A stretch of DNA of 64,000 nucleotides from Crenothrix sp043729335 (GCF_043729335.1 NZ_JAYTLQ010000060.1:1-64000); one strand, 5' to 3'. Counted from the first letter of the stretch, positions 43,738-52,786 are shown. Made by a program: numbers and translations. The notes: generated by a model from the sequence alone, not told the origin.

Positions 43738-44490
43738 ATGAAACCACCCACACCACTACCTAACGTTATCGATGAAGATTGGCGACTTCAAACTAGTACG
43801 CAGCTTACGAAGGATTGGGCGGATGCATCAGGTCAATTAGTTCCCAAGGGTTCCAGAGTTGTTGTTTCAGCAAAAATCCAACTTAAAAAAAAGAAGCAAC
43901 TAATTATTCCAATACCAAATGCCACAGCGCTGTTACTAAACTCATCATCAAAGGCATTTTCAACAGCTAGAGATATAAGAGAATCAAGTGGTATTGATAA
44001 ATTGAATCAGAAAAATTTAATATTCTTTTCATCGGACAAAGACGCATTTGATTTTATCGAAAACATGATTGGAGCAATCGTACTGGCTTTTACAGCATTG
44101 GAAGCGTTTGTCAATGAAACTATTCCAGAAGACTTTATTTATGTGTGCGATGTAAAAGGTGAAAAAGAAAAAAAATTCGATAAAACTAGTATTGAACGCT
44201 ATATACCAATTGACGAAAAGCTCGCGACAATACTTCCAAAAATACTAAATTGCAAATCACCCAAGACTTTCCACTGTTGGGGCAATTACAAAAAACTAAA
44301 AACAACCAGGGATCGCTTGATTCATATGAAGACGGAAGACCGTAATTATTCATCGTCTAAGCAGGACACAGTTTGGAAGGCAGTATTAATTTACCCCGCA
44401 CCACATCAAGCTGCAAAAGCAATAATTGATCACTACGCAAACGCTATGCAAACCAAACCTAATTGGCATTTAAAATTCCCAATACTGTGA
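43738..44490 (+). CDS. hypothetical protein with HEPN-like motif
   Basis: A 250-residue protein of no recognised family. A helical region (IENMIGAIVLAFTALEAFVNETI, about 109-131) is followed near residue 193 by KLKTTRDRLIHMK, an Arg-x4-His arrangement like the catalytic site of HEPN RNases. The surroundings (a toxin-antitoxin pair, a mobile element and an AT-rich setting) fit an accessory gene. A HEPN nuclease role is a guess from this motif only. The ribosome site is weak. Confidence 0.5.
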   Translation: MKPPTPLPNVIDEDWRLQTSTQLTKDWADASGQLVPKGSRVVVSAKIQLKKKKQLIIPIPNATALLLNSSSKAFSTARDIRESSGIDKLNQKNLIFFSSDKDAFDFIENMIGAIVLAFTALEAFVNETIPEDFIYVCDVKGEKEKKFDKTSIERYIPIDEKLATILPKILNCKSPKTFHCWGNYKKLKTTRDRLIHMKTEDRNYSSSKQDTVWKAVLIYPAPHQAAKAIIDHYANAMQTKPNWHLKFPIL

Positions 44491-44524
44491 ATAACACTAT
44501 GCGATATTTTTTAAGGTATTAGTA

Positions 44525-45313
44525 ATGAATAAAACTTGTTTAAAATGTGGATATCAGAGGAGGCAAGCAGATAAGTCACCGGATTACGCTTGCCCGGCCT
44601 GTGATGTTGTTTATACGAAATATGAAGCAAAACTAGTTAGAGATATTGGGTTAGCTAAAGAAATTCGAGATCAACAAGTTATAGACAATAACGCGCAACC
44701 ACTAGAAACTCGTAATAAAGTAGACATAGCGAAAAAATATGGCTATGTTTTTTTAATTTTCTTTGGGATTATTCTTGGACTTCAAGTCTATAACGGCGAA
44801 ATGGAGTATAAGAATGGAGAAATAAGATTTAAAGAAATAGTTACTAACACAATTGAAATAAGAAATGAAGTTGCTTATTTACCCAAGAGTGATAAACCTT
44901 TTACAGGAAGATTAGAAGAATTTCATCCAAATGGACAGATAAAGCAGCTAAAAATTTTTAAGGAAGGTAAAGGAATTGGTTTGACAACAGCATGGTGGGA
45001 AAATGGGCAAAAACTATATGAAATGACATTCAAAAATGGTGAGTCGGGCGAGTGGACAGTATGGGATGACGAAGGTCACGTAATCTGGGGGAAGAATCAG
45101 GTATCTCCCTTAGAAAATCTTGGCGCTTGGCGTAATGCATCATACCCAAACCAAGCACAGATATGTGAACATTTGGTTGACCGACTTAGCCAACCAAATT
45201 TAACTGCATCAGATTTGTGTATATGTATATCGGGTGTTGCCGGTGATGATAGCAGCCTTGATTTTATGACTATAACAGAAACAGCAGCAGTATGTGCCCT
45301 GCGATTGAAATAA
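44525..45313 (+). CDS. zinc-ribbon, transmembrane and MORN-like repeat protein
   Basis: A 262-residue protein: an N-terminal zinc ribbon (CLKCGYQ at 5-11, CPACDVVY at about 24-31), one membrane helix at about 74-92, then MORN_2/YwqK-type repeats (PFTGRLEEFHPNGQIKQLKIFKEGKGIGLTTAWWENGQKLYEMTFKNG). The C-terminal 60 residues carry three or four Cys residues. MORN_2 repeats occur in surface and antitoxin-like proteins. The function is unknown. It is 34 bases from the upstream hypothetical gene, so probably in the same operon. Confidence 0.6.
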   Translation: MNKTCLKCGYQRRQADKSPDYACPACDVVYTKYEAKLVRDIGLAKEIRDQQVIDNNAQPLETRNKVDIAKKYGYVFLIFFGIILGLQVYNGEMEYKNGEIRFKEIVTNTIEIRNEVAYLPKSDKPFTGRLEEFHPNGQIKQLKIFKEGKGIGLTTAWWENGQKLYEMTFKNGESGEWTVWDDEGHVIWGKNQVSPLENLGAWRNASYPNQAQICEHLVDRLSQPNLTASDLCICISGVAGDDSSLDFMTITETAAVCALRLK

Positions 45314-45639
45314 TTTAGAACCAGATTAAAGTCATCTCCTTATACACAAGTATGGCGATATTTATAAATCAATGACTTACGATTGATCGTGTTTTTATGG
45401 CACATCATCTAAGTGATTGATTTTTAATATTTTCAAAAAATGTATTCGAAAAATCACCTTGTTTGTAAGTTATTGATATTTATAGTGTCAATGACTTTTG
45501 TATAAGGAGATGGATTAAAGTATAAACGCATGGGTCTACGCGAAATAATCCCTCACATATCCGACACCTAAATGTTTTCATACTGATACCGTTTTAGATG
45601 TATATTGATTTTCCGGTACATAACACCTTAGCAAATCAA
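45314..45639. other. intergenic region filled by a MITE
   Basis: Most of this stretch is the 180-bp element at 45333-45512. Nothing else was recognised. Confidence 0.5.
45333..45512. mobile_element. 180-bp MITE-like element with 9-bp target duplication
   Basis: Outer inverted repeat CATCTCCTTATACA / TGTATAAGGAGATG is perfect over 14 bp. Similarity continues imperfectly for about 50 bp on each side (TATAAATCAATGACTTAC against TATAAATATCAATAACTTAC). The element is flanked by the perfect direct repeat GATTAAAGT (45324-45332 and 45513-45521). No coding frame is present. It differs from the 122-bp MITE in ends and duplication length. Confidence 0.85.
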
Positions 45640-46737
45640 TTAAGACCCAGGAATAGGCGGCGGCAAATTAGGAAAGCTCGTAGCCAAACTATCCATCTTT
45701 TCGGCGGCTAACCATTCCGGCAGTGGATCATGCCAAACCAAAGTACTGCGCGTAATCTCGCCACTTTGGATTTTTTGCTTAATCGTTGCCACATCAAAAG
45801 GCCCAGTCCGTTCGCCATTAATAGCCACATAGACCATCGGAGCATTCGGTAACGGCGGCGGTGTCGCCTGACTTTTACCGGCTTCAGAATAAGCCCTGCT
45901 CAACTCATTCGCCATACCAAACCCTACGCCCATACCCACGCCAGCCGATGCCGCGCCACCAGGATTAGCCGCCGCAGTCTGCATAGCTTCTGCCGCCTGA
46001 TAGCGCGTATAGTCATTTAAATTACCAACAATACCCATACTGGTACGCTTATCCAAGGCTTTTTCAACCTCTTCCGGCAGAGAAATATTTTCAATCAGCA
46101 GATTACTAACTTCCAAGCCATATTCTAGAAATTCGGGGGTAATACGGGTGCTAATGAAGTTGCTTAAGTCATCATAATTGCCCGCCAAATCCAACACAGG
46201 AATATTAGACTCACCCAATATCGAACTGAACCGTGAGGTAATAAGATTACGCAATTGGTCGCTGATTTCATCGGTTATAAAATGGCCATTCGTGCCGACA
46301 ATTTCTTTGCTGAACACTTCAGGATCTTTAATTCTAACCGCATAGGTGCCAAAAGCCCGTAACCTGACCGCACCAAATTCCTTATCACGTAACATAATGG
46401 GATTTTTAGTGCCCCATTTCAGGTCGGTAAATCGGCGCATATTAAAAAAATACACCTCGGCTTTAAACGGACTTTTGAAGCCATGTGGCCAGCTTTGCAG
46501 CGTGGTCATAATCGGCATGTTATTGGTTTCCAGCTTATATAAACCCGGTGGGTACACATCAGCAATACGGCCTTCATTCACCAATATGGCGGTTTGCGAC
46601 TCACGCACCGTTAACATGGCACCGTATTTAATTTCATTGCCGTAACGTTCAAAGCGGTACACCATGGTATCGGCAGAGTTATCTGTCCATTCGATAACAT
46701 CGACAAATTCCCCTAAAATCTTACCAAACAAGCCCAT
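45640..46737 (-). CDS. SPFH-domain protein with C-terminal GYF_2 domain (YdjI-like)
   Basis: A 365-residue protein from the ATG at 46737 (CAGGAAAT upstream). An SPFH/band-7-like core (AILVNEGRIADVYPPGLYKLET...FGTYAVRIKDPEVFSKEIVGTNG...LEVSNLLIENISLPEEVEKAL) is typical of the virion-core/YdjI group. A Gly/Ala-rich linker leads to a GYF_2 domain (YVAINGERTGPFDVATIKQKIQSGEITRSTLVWHD). It starts one base from the telA stop, so it is co-transcribed. The family is linked to membrane stress scaffolds; the exact job is unknown. Confidence 0.85.
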   Translation of the reverse strand: MGLFGKILGEFVDVIEWTDNSADTMVYRFERYGNEIKYGAMLTVRESQTAILVNEGRIADVYPPGLYKLETNNMPIMTTLQSWPHGFKSPFKAEVYFFNMRRFTDLKWGTKNPIMLRDKEFGAVRLRAFGTYAVRIKDPEVFSKEIVGTNGHFITDEISDQLRNLITSRFSSILGESNIPVLDLAGNYDDLSNFISTRITPEFLEYGLEVSNLLIENISLPEEVEKALDKRTSMGIVGNLNDYTRYQAAEAMQTAAANPGGAASAGVGMGVGFGMANELSRAYSEAGKSQATPPPLPNAPMVYVAINGERTGPFDVATIKQKIQSGEITRSTLVWHDPLPEWLAAEKMDSLATSFPNLPPPIPGS

Positions 46738-46738
46738 G

Positions 46739-47947
46739 TTAATTTCCTGGTTGTGGTTGCTCTTCGGTGGTTGCAGGCCGGATAACTTTGGCAGAAGCCA
46801 AGGTTTTGCGTAACGCTGCTTCACAGGCTTGCAATTCTACTACTGCCACGGCACGGGCTTTTTTGCCTGCTTCGGCAATTTGCAGACTTTCTTCCAATGT
46901 TTCAATCAGTAAAGTATTAGCCTGTTTTATCGTCTCAATATCAAATACTCCGCGTTCCAGTTGTTGGCGAGTTTGTGCGTTGGCTTGTTTAAGATTTTCG
47001 GCGTTGCTTTTTAGTAAATCATTGGTTAAATCCGTGGCGGCTTTTACGGTGTCAGCTGCTTGGGCAGAACGATAAATGGTCACGGCGGTCGCCAGTTGTT
47101 GACGCCATAAAGGTACGGTATTCACCAAGGTAGAATTAATTTTACTGACTAAACCTTTGTCATTATCCTGAATCAACCTAATGCCGGGTAAACTTTGCAT
47201 GGCCACTTGTCGGGTTAAGCGCAGATCATGTACGCGTCGGTCAAGCTCGTCACGCGCTGCCCTTAAATCCCGTAATTCTTGAGATAAAAGGGTTTGATCG
47301 CTGGCTTGGGCTTGTTTGTTTTTGTCCGGAATAGTTTTTTCATCCAGTTCGGTAAGCTTTTCCTCGCCTGCTTTAATATAGTTTTCAAGCGAATGAAAAA
47401 AATCCAGGTTGGCATTGTAAAGCCTGTCCAGGCTGGCAATGTCGGTAAGTAACGTAGTTTTATGGATTTCCAGCTTATCGGTAATGCTGTCTATCTGTTT
47501 ACGGACTTCTTCATAACGCTGGATAAATTTGGCAACCGGCTTGGCTTTGCCTAGCATACGATCAAAAAAGCCCGGTTTTTTATTAGGGTCCAGTTCATCA
47601 ATATCAAAGCCTCTAATGACTGCAACCATGGCGTTTAAATCTATACCCGCCTTGCCTAAATCTTTGTTTTTGACGCCATCCAGCATCTTGTCTGAAATGG
47701 AAGTGAGTTGTTCCTGTGCTTTGCTACCAAAATGCAAAATAGTTTGGCTGTCTTCAATATCGATTTCGCTCATTAACTTATCCACTTCTGCGCTTGGCAC
47801 AGCCGTAGGATTGGCTGTGTCAGTTTGCAGAGGTGGCGTCATTTTTTCAAAAAGATTGCCGCTAATTACTTTTGCTTGCACAGCTTCTGCGACTTTTGCA
47901 GTTGTTTCGGCTGTAGCCGCAGGCGTTTCTACTTGTTCTTCATTCAT
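46739..47947 (-). CDS. TelA family toxic-anion-resistance protein
   Basis: A 402-residue helical cytoplasmic protein matching the TelA/KlaA family: FGSKAQEQLTSISDKML, KPVAKFIQRYEEVRKQID and VPLWRQQLATAVTIYRSAQAADTVKAATDLTNDLLKSNAENL are characteristic. The family is named for tellurite resistance on plasmids and is now linked to envelope stress and TerD-type systems. Its neighbours are an XpaC-like gene upstream and an SPFH gene downstream, a recurrent trio. Confidence 0.9.
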   Translation of the reverse strand: MNEEQVETPAATAETTAKVAEAVQAKVISGNLFEKMTPPLQTDTANPTAVPSAEVDKLMSEIDIEDSQTILHFGSKAQEQLTSISDKMLDGVKNKDLGKAGIDLNAMVAVIRGFDIDELDPNKKPGFFDRMLGKAKPVAKFIQRYEEVRKQIDSITDKLEIHKTTLLTDIASLDRLYNANLDFFHSLENYIKAGEEKLTELDEKTIPDKNKQAQASDQTLLSQELRDLRAARDELDRRVHDLRLTRQVAMQSLPGIRLIQDNDKGLVSKINSTLVNTVPLWRQQLATAVTIYRSAQAADTVKAATDLTNDLLKSNAENLKQANAQTRQQLERGVFDIETIKQANTLLIETLEESLQIAEAGKKARAVAVVELQACEAALRKTLASAKVIRPATTEEQPQPGN

Positions 47948-47971
47948 TATCAGTGCCTTTGGGAGGATGTA

Positions 47972-48832
47972 TTAAACAATGCCTTCATGTTTGAGTTGTT
48001 TGGCAAGAACTTCAATCTGAACGTCCAGATCAAATAAATCTTCTTGCAACAACTTGTCTTTTTGTTCTTTGAACACAGTTTCTATGCTATCTAGCACATT
48101 ACGAAAATTTTGCTCCAATTCAATGGTATCCGCTTGCAAATGGGTATTGGCATAACCGTTAGTCACTTTATTAGCGCCTTCCAAATACACCAGTAAAAAT
48201 TTCCGGGTACGCCGAATAGCCGCAGGATTGGCTTCCAGTTCATTAATAATGTTTCTTGCCGTAGCGCAGATACGATCTATGCGGTTATTAAACTCACGGT
48301 TATTGATTTTATTATTAGCATTTTCGATACTTAAGATGGCATTTTCGGCCGCTTCAATCGTCGTGCTGATTTCTTCTATGGTATAACCATGATCACCTAA
48401 TACTGTTTTTTGTGTCCGTGGATCAAAGCCATAACGTAGATACATGCCTAATAAAGCCCCCAGGCCAAACGCAACCGAGACCGCAAACGTATGGTGTGCG
48501 CCAAGCCACGCTACTACAAATGTGGTTAAGGCAACGATACCGGCTGCCGAGGTTTTTAACGGCCACTTAGGTGCGCGAGTGACACGCTTTTCCTGATAAA
48601 CCGCTTCAGCTTGCAGGCCTCTTCGCAACATTTTTGCGGCTAATATAAACGCAGCGTAACCCCCTACATTGATAATAATCGCTAATAAATTGCCATTGGC
48701 AAAGGCTTTAAGGGTTCCTGGTATCAATAAGAAAGGTAGCACATAAAGCAGTAACCCGCTGCTGCTAAACCAGGTTTTGCTTTGTTTGATAAACCGTTTA
48801 GGGTTTCTGCGTAGCGAATTTAAGTCGGGCAC
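47972..48832 (-). CDS. XpaC-like membrane protein
   Basis: A 286-residue protein with an N-terminal basic segment, two pairs of hydrophobic helices (about 24-65 and 95-130), then a cytoplasmic helical domain (ISTTIEAAENAILSIENANNKINN...IIDELEANP-like NIINELEANPAAIRRTRKFLLVYLEGANKVTNGY). This matches the family named after Bacillus XpaC (5-bromo-4-chloroindolyl phosphate hydrolysis protein), the standard partner of TelA. It is the first gene of the trio, 24 bases ahead of telA. Confidence 0.85.
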   Translation of the reverse strand: MPDLNSLRRNPKRFIKQSKTWFSSSGLLLYVLPFLLIPGTLKAFANGNLLAIIINVGGYAAFILAAKMLRRGLQAEAVYQEKRVTRAPKWPLKTSAAGIVALTTFVVAWLGAHHTFAVSVAFGLGALLGMYLRYGFDPRTQKTVLGDHGYTIEEISTTIEAAENAILSIENANNKINNREFNNRIDRICATARNIINELEANPAAIRRTRKFLLVYLEGANKVTNGYANTHLQADTIELEQNFRNVLDSIETVFKEQKDKLLQEDLFDLDVQIEVLAKQLKHEGIV

Positions 48833-48871
48833 GGTTAAACCTCGGTAAAATAATGGCGCTGCAAGATATTA

Positions 48872-49003
48872 TTACTGACTAAAAGCTATCAGCGGTGAAC
48901 GAGGTGGCAGTGTATCGGCCTTAACCATAGATTGACATGTAGCAAGTCCTACAGTAGCAATTAACAGTATCAACCCTAAAAATCGTCTAAACCATGGGGA
49001 CAT
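48872..49003 (-). CDS. small exported peptide, 43 residues
   Basis: A 43-residue frame with a good AGGTGA ribosome site five bases before the ATG. MSPWFRRFLG is followed by a hydrophobic stretch LILLIATVGLATC. The Cys is placed as in a lipobox, but the preceding residues (LAT) are not ideal. It lies just upstream of the XpaC-like gene on the same strand. It could be a small lipoprotein or signal-bearing peptide of that operon. Confidence 0.45.
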   Translation of the reverse strand: MSPWFRRFLGLILLIATVGLATCQSMVKADTLPPRSPLIAFSQ

Positions 49004-49119
49004 TTTGATCACCTATCTATCAAGAAATAATGGAAAATGCAATTAAGTTTTGCAAAGTTTATCATACCGAAATACCGTATAAAAAAATTCGTAATTATTC
49101 AGACTCCCACCTTAAAATT

Positions 49120-49156
49120 CCTTCTCCTTCGGGAGAAGGCTAGGATGAGGGGTATA
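49120..49156. repeat. REP-like palindrome (CTTCTCC/GGAGAAG type)
   Basis: CCTTCTCCTT / CGGGAGAAGG palindrome followed by CTAGGATGAGGGG, a dispersed intergenic repeat form common in gammaproteobacteria. A related palindrome occurs inside the pglX coding sequence at 9176-9195. Confidence 0.55.
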
Positions 49157-49208
49157 TAGTGGCAGGGGTATGAATAATTACAAAAATTCTAGTGAAGGCG
49201 CTCAAATA

Positions 49209-49535
49209 ATGGATAACGCAAGCAATATTTTTAATGCCATACCGCAACAATTAACTGAAGAAGGGTTTGAAACCCTGTTGCGTAGCGAGCATGTTCGTAT
49301 CGAGCGCATTGTTTCCAGAGGGCATATAACGCCTGTGGATCAGTGGTATGACCAAGCGTGGGATGAATGGGTGATTTTATTGCAAGGGCAGGCGCGGCTG
49401 CATTACCACGCCGATGATAGACGCATTAATTTGGATAGCGGGGATTACGTATTAATCCCCGCGCATACCAAACACCGTGTTGAATGGACATTACCCGATG
49501 TTGACAGTATTTGGTTGGCGGTTCATTTGTATTAA
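49209..49535 (+). CDS. cupin-domain protein
   Basis: A 108-residue single-domain cupin from the ATG at 49209; an in-frame ATG at 49170 is possible. The two cupin motifs are recognisable: DEWVILLQGQARLHYH and GDYVLIPAHTKHRVEWT, which supply metal-binding His/Glu residues. Small cupins of this type (CRP-like sensor or isomerase relatives) have no certain function. The stop overlaps by four bases the stop of the convergent type I secretion gene. Confidence 0.85.
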   Translation: MDNASNIFNAIPQQLTEEGFETLLRSEHVRIERIVSRGHITPVDQWYDQAWDEWVILLQGQARLHYHADDRRINLDSGDYVLIPAHTKHRVEWTLPDVDSIWLAVHLY

Positions 49536-51229
49536 CTTTGCGCGACTTGTTGCGGGGCTCGTTGTTGGAGTTTTTCCAGCACCTCATCGCGAGGGCCGTC
49601 CATGACTAATAAACCGTCGTTTAAAATCATAATACGATCGGTTAAGCCTAAAACACCCATACGATGGGTGATAACAATGACGGTGCAACCGCGCTTTTTT
49701 AGACCGGCTAAGGCCTGACCCAGTGCAATTTCGCCTTGTTCATCCAAATTGGAATTGGGTTCGTCCAGAACCACCAGCACGGGGTCGCCATAAAGTGCCC
49801 GTGCCAAACCAATACGTTGCCGTTGGCCTGCGGACAGTACGCCGCCTGTGCTGCCAATTTCGGTGTCATAGCCTTGGGGGAGATGCAAAATCATGTCATG
49901 TACGCCGGTGGCTTTGGCGGCAGCAACTACTTTTTCGGAATCCAGATCGCCAAAGCGGGCAATGTTGTCGGCAATAGTGCCATCAAACAATTCGATATCT
50001 TGCGGTAAATAACCCACAAAAGGCCCCAGTAATGCGCGATCCCACTGTGCAACTTCGGCACCGTCAAAGCGTATTGCACCATTTGCTGTCGGCCATATTC
50101 CGAGCAGTGCCCGTGCCAGTGTGGATTTTCCAGAAGCACTCGGGCCAATTAAAGCTACAAATACGCCCGGATCAATAGCAAAACTAATGCCTTTAACGAC
50201 AGCCGTTCTGGAGCCGGGCGGTACGATAACTGCTTGTTCGGCACGTAATGCGCCTTTGGGCGGTGGCAATGGCATACGTTCGGTTTCGGGTGGAAATTGT
50301 GCCAGCAAGGTATTTAAGCGTTCGTAAGCGGTGCGGGCACTTAAAAACTGTTTCCAGCTGCCGATCATTAAATCGATAGGCGCTAACGCACGTCCCAACA
50401 GAATTGAACCGCCGATCATCAAGCCCGGTGTGATTTCCCGATCAATCGCTAACCAAGCGCCCAAGCCCAAAATTAACGATTGTATGGTGAGCCGGTAGGT
50501 TTTTGACAGTGCGGAAATTAATCCGGCTTTGTTACTGGCTTGCGCTTGTAGAATAATCAGGTTTTGTTGTTTTTCTTTCCAGCGCGACAACAGGGCAGGT
50601 AACATACCCAAAGCATGAACAATTTCTGCATTACGCAGGTTACGCGAGGTAATGTTGGCGCTTTCTACAGAAACGCGGTTGGCCTGTTCCAAATCATCAT
50701 GCGTGGCTTTTTCATTCCAGATCGCTAATAAAATTAATAGTATGGCCGATCCAATCGCCACCATGCCAAAACTGTTATGGAACAAAAACAGTAAGCCGAT
50801 ATAGACAGGTATCCACGGTGCATCAAAGAAGGCAAACAAGCCTTGGCCGGTTAAGAATTGCCGCAATGCCAATAAATCACTTAACGGTTGGGCGCTGGAT
50901 TTGCCGCCTGAAACCAGTGCTTGTCGAAACAGTACTCTATAAAGCCGTTCGTTAAGCAGTAAATCAAAGCGCGCGCTGACGCGGATGAGTATTTGTGAGC
51001 GTATCCATTCCAGCGCACCTAACGTGATAAACAATACCACGGCTAATAATGTCAGCATTATTAACGTAGGAATGCTGTTGCTGCCCAGTACGCGATCATA
51101 CACTTGCATCATGTACAGGGAGGGCATCAACATTAATACATTGATAAAAAAGCTGAAAAGTGCTGCCGATTGGAATGATTGACGGCAGTGACGAATGGCC
51201 TGAGCGAGTTCTGAGGCGGGTAAACGCAT
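49532..51229 (-). CDS. type I secretion ABC transporter (PrtD/AprD family)
   Basis: A 565-residue permease-ATPase. The membrane domain covers about 1-300 with FSFFINVLMLMPSLYMMQVYDRVL and GLMIGGSILLGRALAPIDLMIGSWK, typical of PrtD-type exporters. The ATPase has Walker A GPSASGKST (about 360-368), signature LSAGQRQRIGLARAL and Walker B VLVVLDEPNSNLD. It exports unfolded proteins with C-terminal signals together with a membrane-fusion protein and TolC, neither of which is encoded here. The gene upstream could be a substrate. Confidence 0.88.
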   Translation of the reverse strand: MRLPASELAQAIRHCRQSFQSAALFSFFINVLMLMPSLYMMQVYDRVLGSNSIPTLIMLTLLAVVLFITLGALEWIRSQILIRVSARFDLLLNERLYRVLFRQALVSGGKSSAQPLSDLLALRQFLTGQGLFAFFDAPWIPVYIGLLFLFHNSFGMVAIGSAILLILLAIWNEKATHDDLEQANRVSVESANITSRNLRNAEIVHALGMLPALLSRWKEKQQNLIILQAQASNKAGLISALSKTYRLTIQSLILGLGAWLAIDREITPGLMIGGSILLGRALAPIDLMIGSWKQFLSARTAYERLNTLLAQFPPETERMPLPPPKGALRAEQAVIVPPGSRTAVVKGISFAIDPGVFVALIGPSASGKSTLARALLGIWPTANGAIRFDGAEVAQWDRALLGPFVGYLPQDIELFDGTIADNIARFGDLDSEKVVAAAKATGVHDMILHLPQGYDTEIGSTGGVLSAGQRQRIGLARALYGDPVLVVLDEPNSNLDEQGEIALGQALAGLKKRGCTVIVITHRMGVLGLTDRIMILNDGLLVMDGPRDEVLEKLQQRAPQQVAQS

Positions 51230-51250
51230 GATGGTGTTGCCTTATAGTGA

Positions 51251-51282
51251 TAAAAAAGCAAGCCCCTGAAACGGGGCTTGCT
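51251..51282 (-). terminator. rho-independent terminator or attenuator before the ABC gene
   Basis: On the minus strand, a perfect ten-bp stem AGCAAGCCCC / GGGGCTTGCT is followed by six T residues. It lies between the 51317 gene and the ABC exporter gene, so read-through would decide how much exporter is made from the upstream promoter. Confidence 0.8.
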
Positions 51283-51316
51283 GAGGCTTTATTTTACCCA
51301 GAAGGTCTTAAGCAAG

Positions 51317-51859
51317 CTAGCTTATCTGTGCAAGTTGAGAAGGTAACCCGATGTATTGCACGGGAATGTAGTTGCTGTCTGAGTCGGGGGTATAAGCCGA
51401 TAAATCATTTTCGACTGCGGGGATAGTATCAGAAACCGGTAAAAAAATGATCGCTTTAGACGCTTCGGGTAAGCCTTTGTCGCCTATAGCGGCGCCGGAA
51501 GGTTCTTCGCCAGGTGTACTCGCGGGGAGTTTGTGGAAAATATCTTTTTCCGGCACCTGTTTAGTACAGTAAGTGGCTTTGAAACCAGAAGAAAAATGCA
51601 GCGTGTCTGGGTTAGTGTTTAAAACCGATGTGTCGACGGCATCGTTAATTTTTAAAATAAGCGGCTCATCAATAATTGATACGGCTTGCGGCAGTGGGCT
51701 ACTGAGCGTGTAAAAGTCTGCTAAATTGGCTGCGTCTTGGGTATTTTGAATAAGATCATCAATCAGGTTTTCAAAAAAGAAGGGGTTGAGGTTGTTCTGC
51801 AAACTTTTTTCAGCGATAGCAGAGGGCAAGTTGTCTTTTTTTGTCGTCAGTTGAGTCAT
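51317..51859 (-). CDS. unknown protein upstream of the type I secretion ABC gene
   Basis: A 180-residue protein without signal peptide, Asn/Asp/Pro/Ser-rich, with no recognised domain. The C-terminus (SNYIPVQYIGLPSQLAQIS) is uncharged and hydrophobic, a property shared with C-terminal type I secretion signals, but no RTX repeats are present. It lies 88 bases upstream of the exporter, separated by a terminator. It could be an exported substrate or a regulator. This is inference from position only. Confidence 0.5.
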   Translation of the reverse strand: MTQLTTKKDNLPSAIAEKSLQNNLNPFFFENLIDDLIQNTQDAANLADFYTLSSPLPQAVSIIDEPLILKINDAVDTSVLNTNPDTLHFSSGFKATYCTKQVPEKDIFHKLPASTPGEEPSGAAIGDKGLPEASKAIIFLPVSDTIPAVENDLSAYTPDSDSNYIPVQYIGLPSQLAQIS

Positions 51860-52465
51860 GACTTTTCCGTTTTTAGTTTTTAAAGGGCGACAGAGTAGCG
51901 GTTAGCGTTTACAAAAATCAATTATCCCATTAAGCTTATCAACGCTTATGCTTGCGGGTAGGTAGTGCGGGTATTTTTTATCAGTGTAGGTTGCTGAATT
52001 TGATTTTGTTTAAAGTATAGATGAAGACAAAAAAAATACAGGGTAAACAAACAATTTTTTTACAAGATGTAACAAACTTTTGCGTTACGGCAGTGTTGAT
52101 TACATTTGTCCTATGTTGATATAGTACCTACAGATTTTTTATAGTAGGCGCGTGTTTTTGTTTTTTGAGTGTTCAATAAAAACGGATAGCAGCCATATTA
52201 GCTAGTTCGCAAAAAATCAATATCCGCATCCTCTCAAGATAGTTGCGGACTGAGTGGAGTCAAAGCTTGCGGTGCGCTTGTTCGCCTGCGTCCAGCGAAC
52301 GGCGAATGTACTTTAGATGTAGACTTTATTTTTTATGGATGAGTGTGTGTTAGAGAAGTTGTAATACAATAATATAAGAAACACTTCATTGATTTTATTG
52401 CAGTAAAAATTTTAAAACGTTTTGGGTCAGCATTGTCTTCATGACGACTTTAGAGCAGGGATATT
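51860..52465. other. 600-base intergenic region
   Basis: It lies between divergent genes. No RNA gene, terminator or repeat is certain. It presumably contains both promoters. Confidence 0.4.
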
Positions 52466-52786
52466 ATGAATAAACTAAGATTGATCACAATTTTTTTATT
52501 AAGCTTCGTATTAGTCATCAGCGTGTCTCTTACAGGCTGTGCAAGTGGTAAAAAACATGAAAGCACCGGAGAGTTTTTTGATGATGCCGTATTGACTACT
52601 AAAGTAAAAGCGTCAATTTTAGGCGATTCTAGGCTTAAAGTTTTGCAGATTGACGTTGAAACTTACAAGGGTGTTGTACAGTTAAGTGGCTTTGTTGATA
52701 CGACTGATGCGGCAAATAGAGCTGTAGAGTTAGCCAGGCGTGTGCGAGGCGTTAAAATGGTTAATAACAGTCTGATTGTTAAATAA
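52466..52786 (+). CDS. BON-domain lipoprotein (OsmY/YraP-like)
   Basis: A 106-residue predicted lipoprotein with signal peptide and lipobox LTGC (Cys25). One BON domain follows (DDAVLTTKVKASILGDSRLKVLQIDVETYKGVVQLSGFVD...ANRAVELARRVRGVKMVNNSLIVK). BON domains bind phospholipid or envelope components, and such proteins support outer membrane integrity or stress response. AGGGA precedes the ATG. It is monocistronic. Confidence 0.9.
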   Translation: MNKLRLITIFLLSFVLVISVSLTGCASGKKHESTGEFFDDAVLTTKVKASILGDSRLKVLQIDVETYKGVVQLSGFVDTTDAANRAVELARRVRGVKMVNNSLIVK

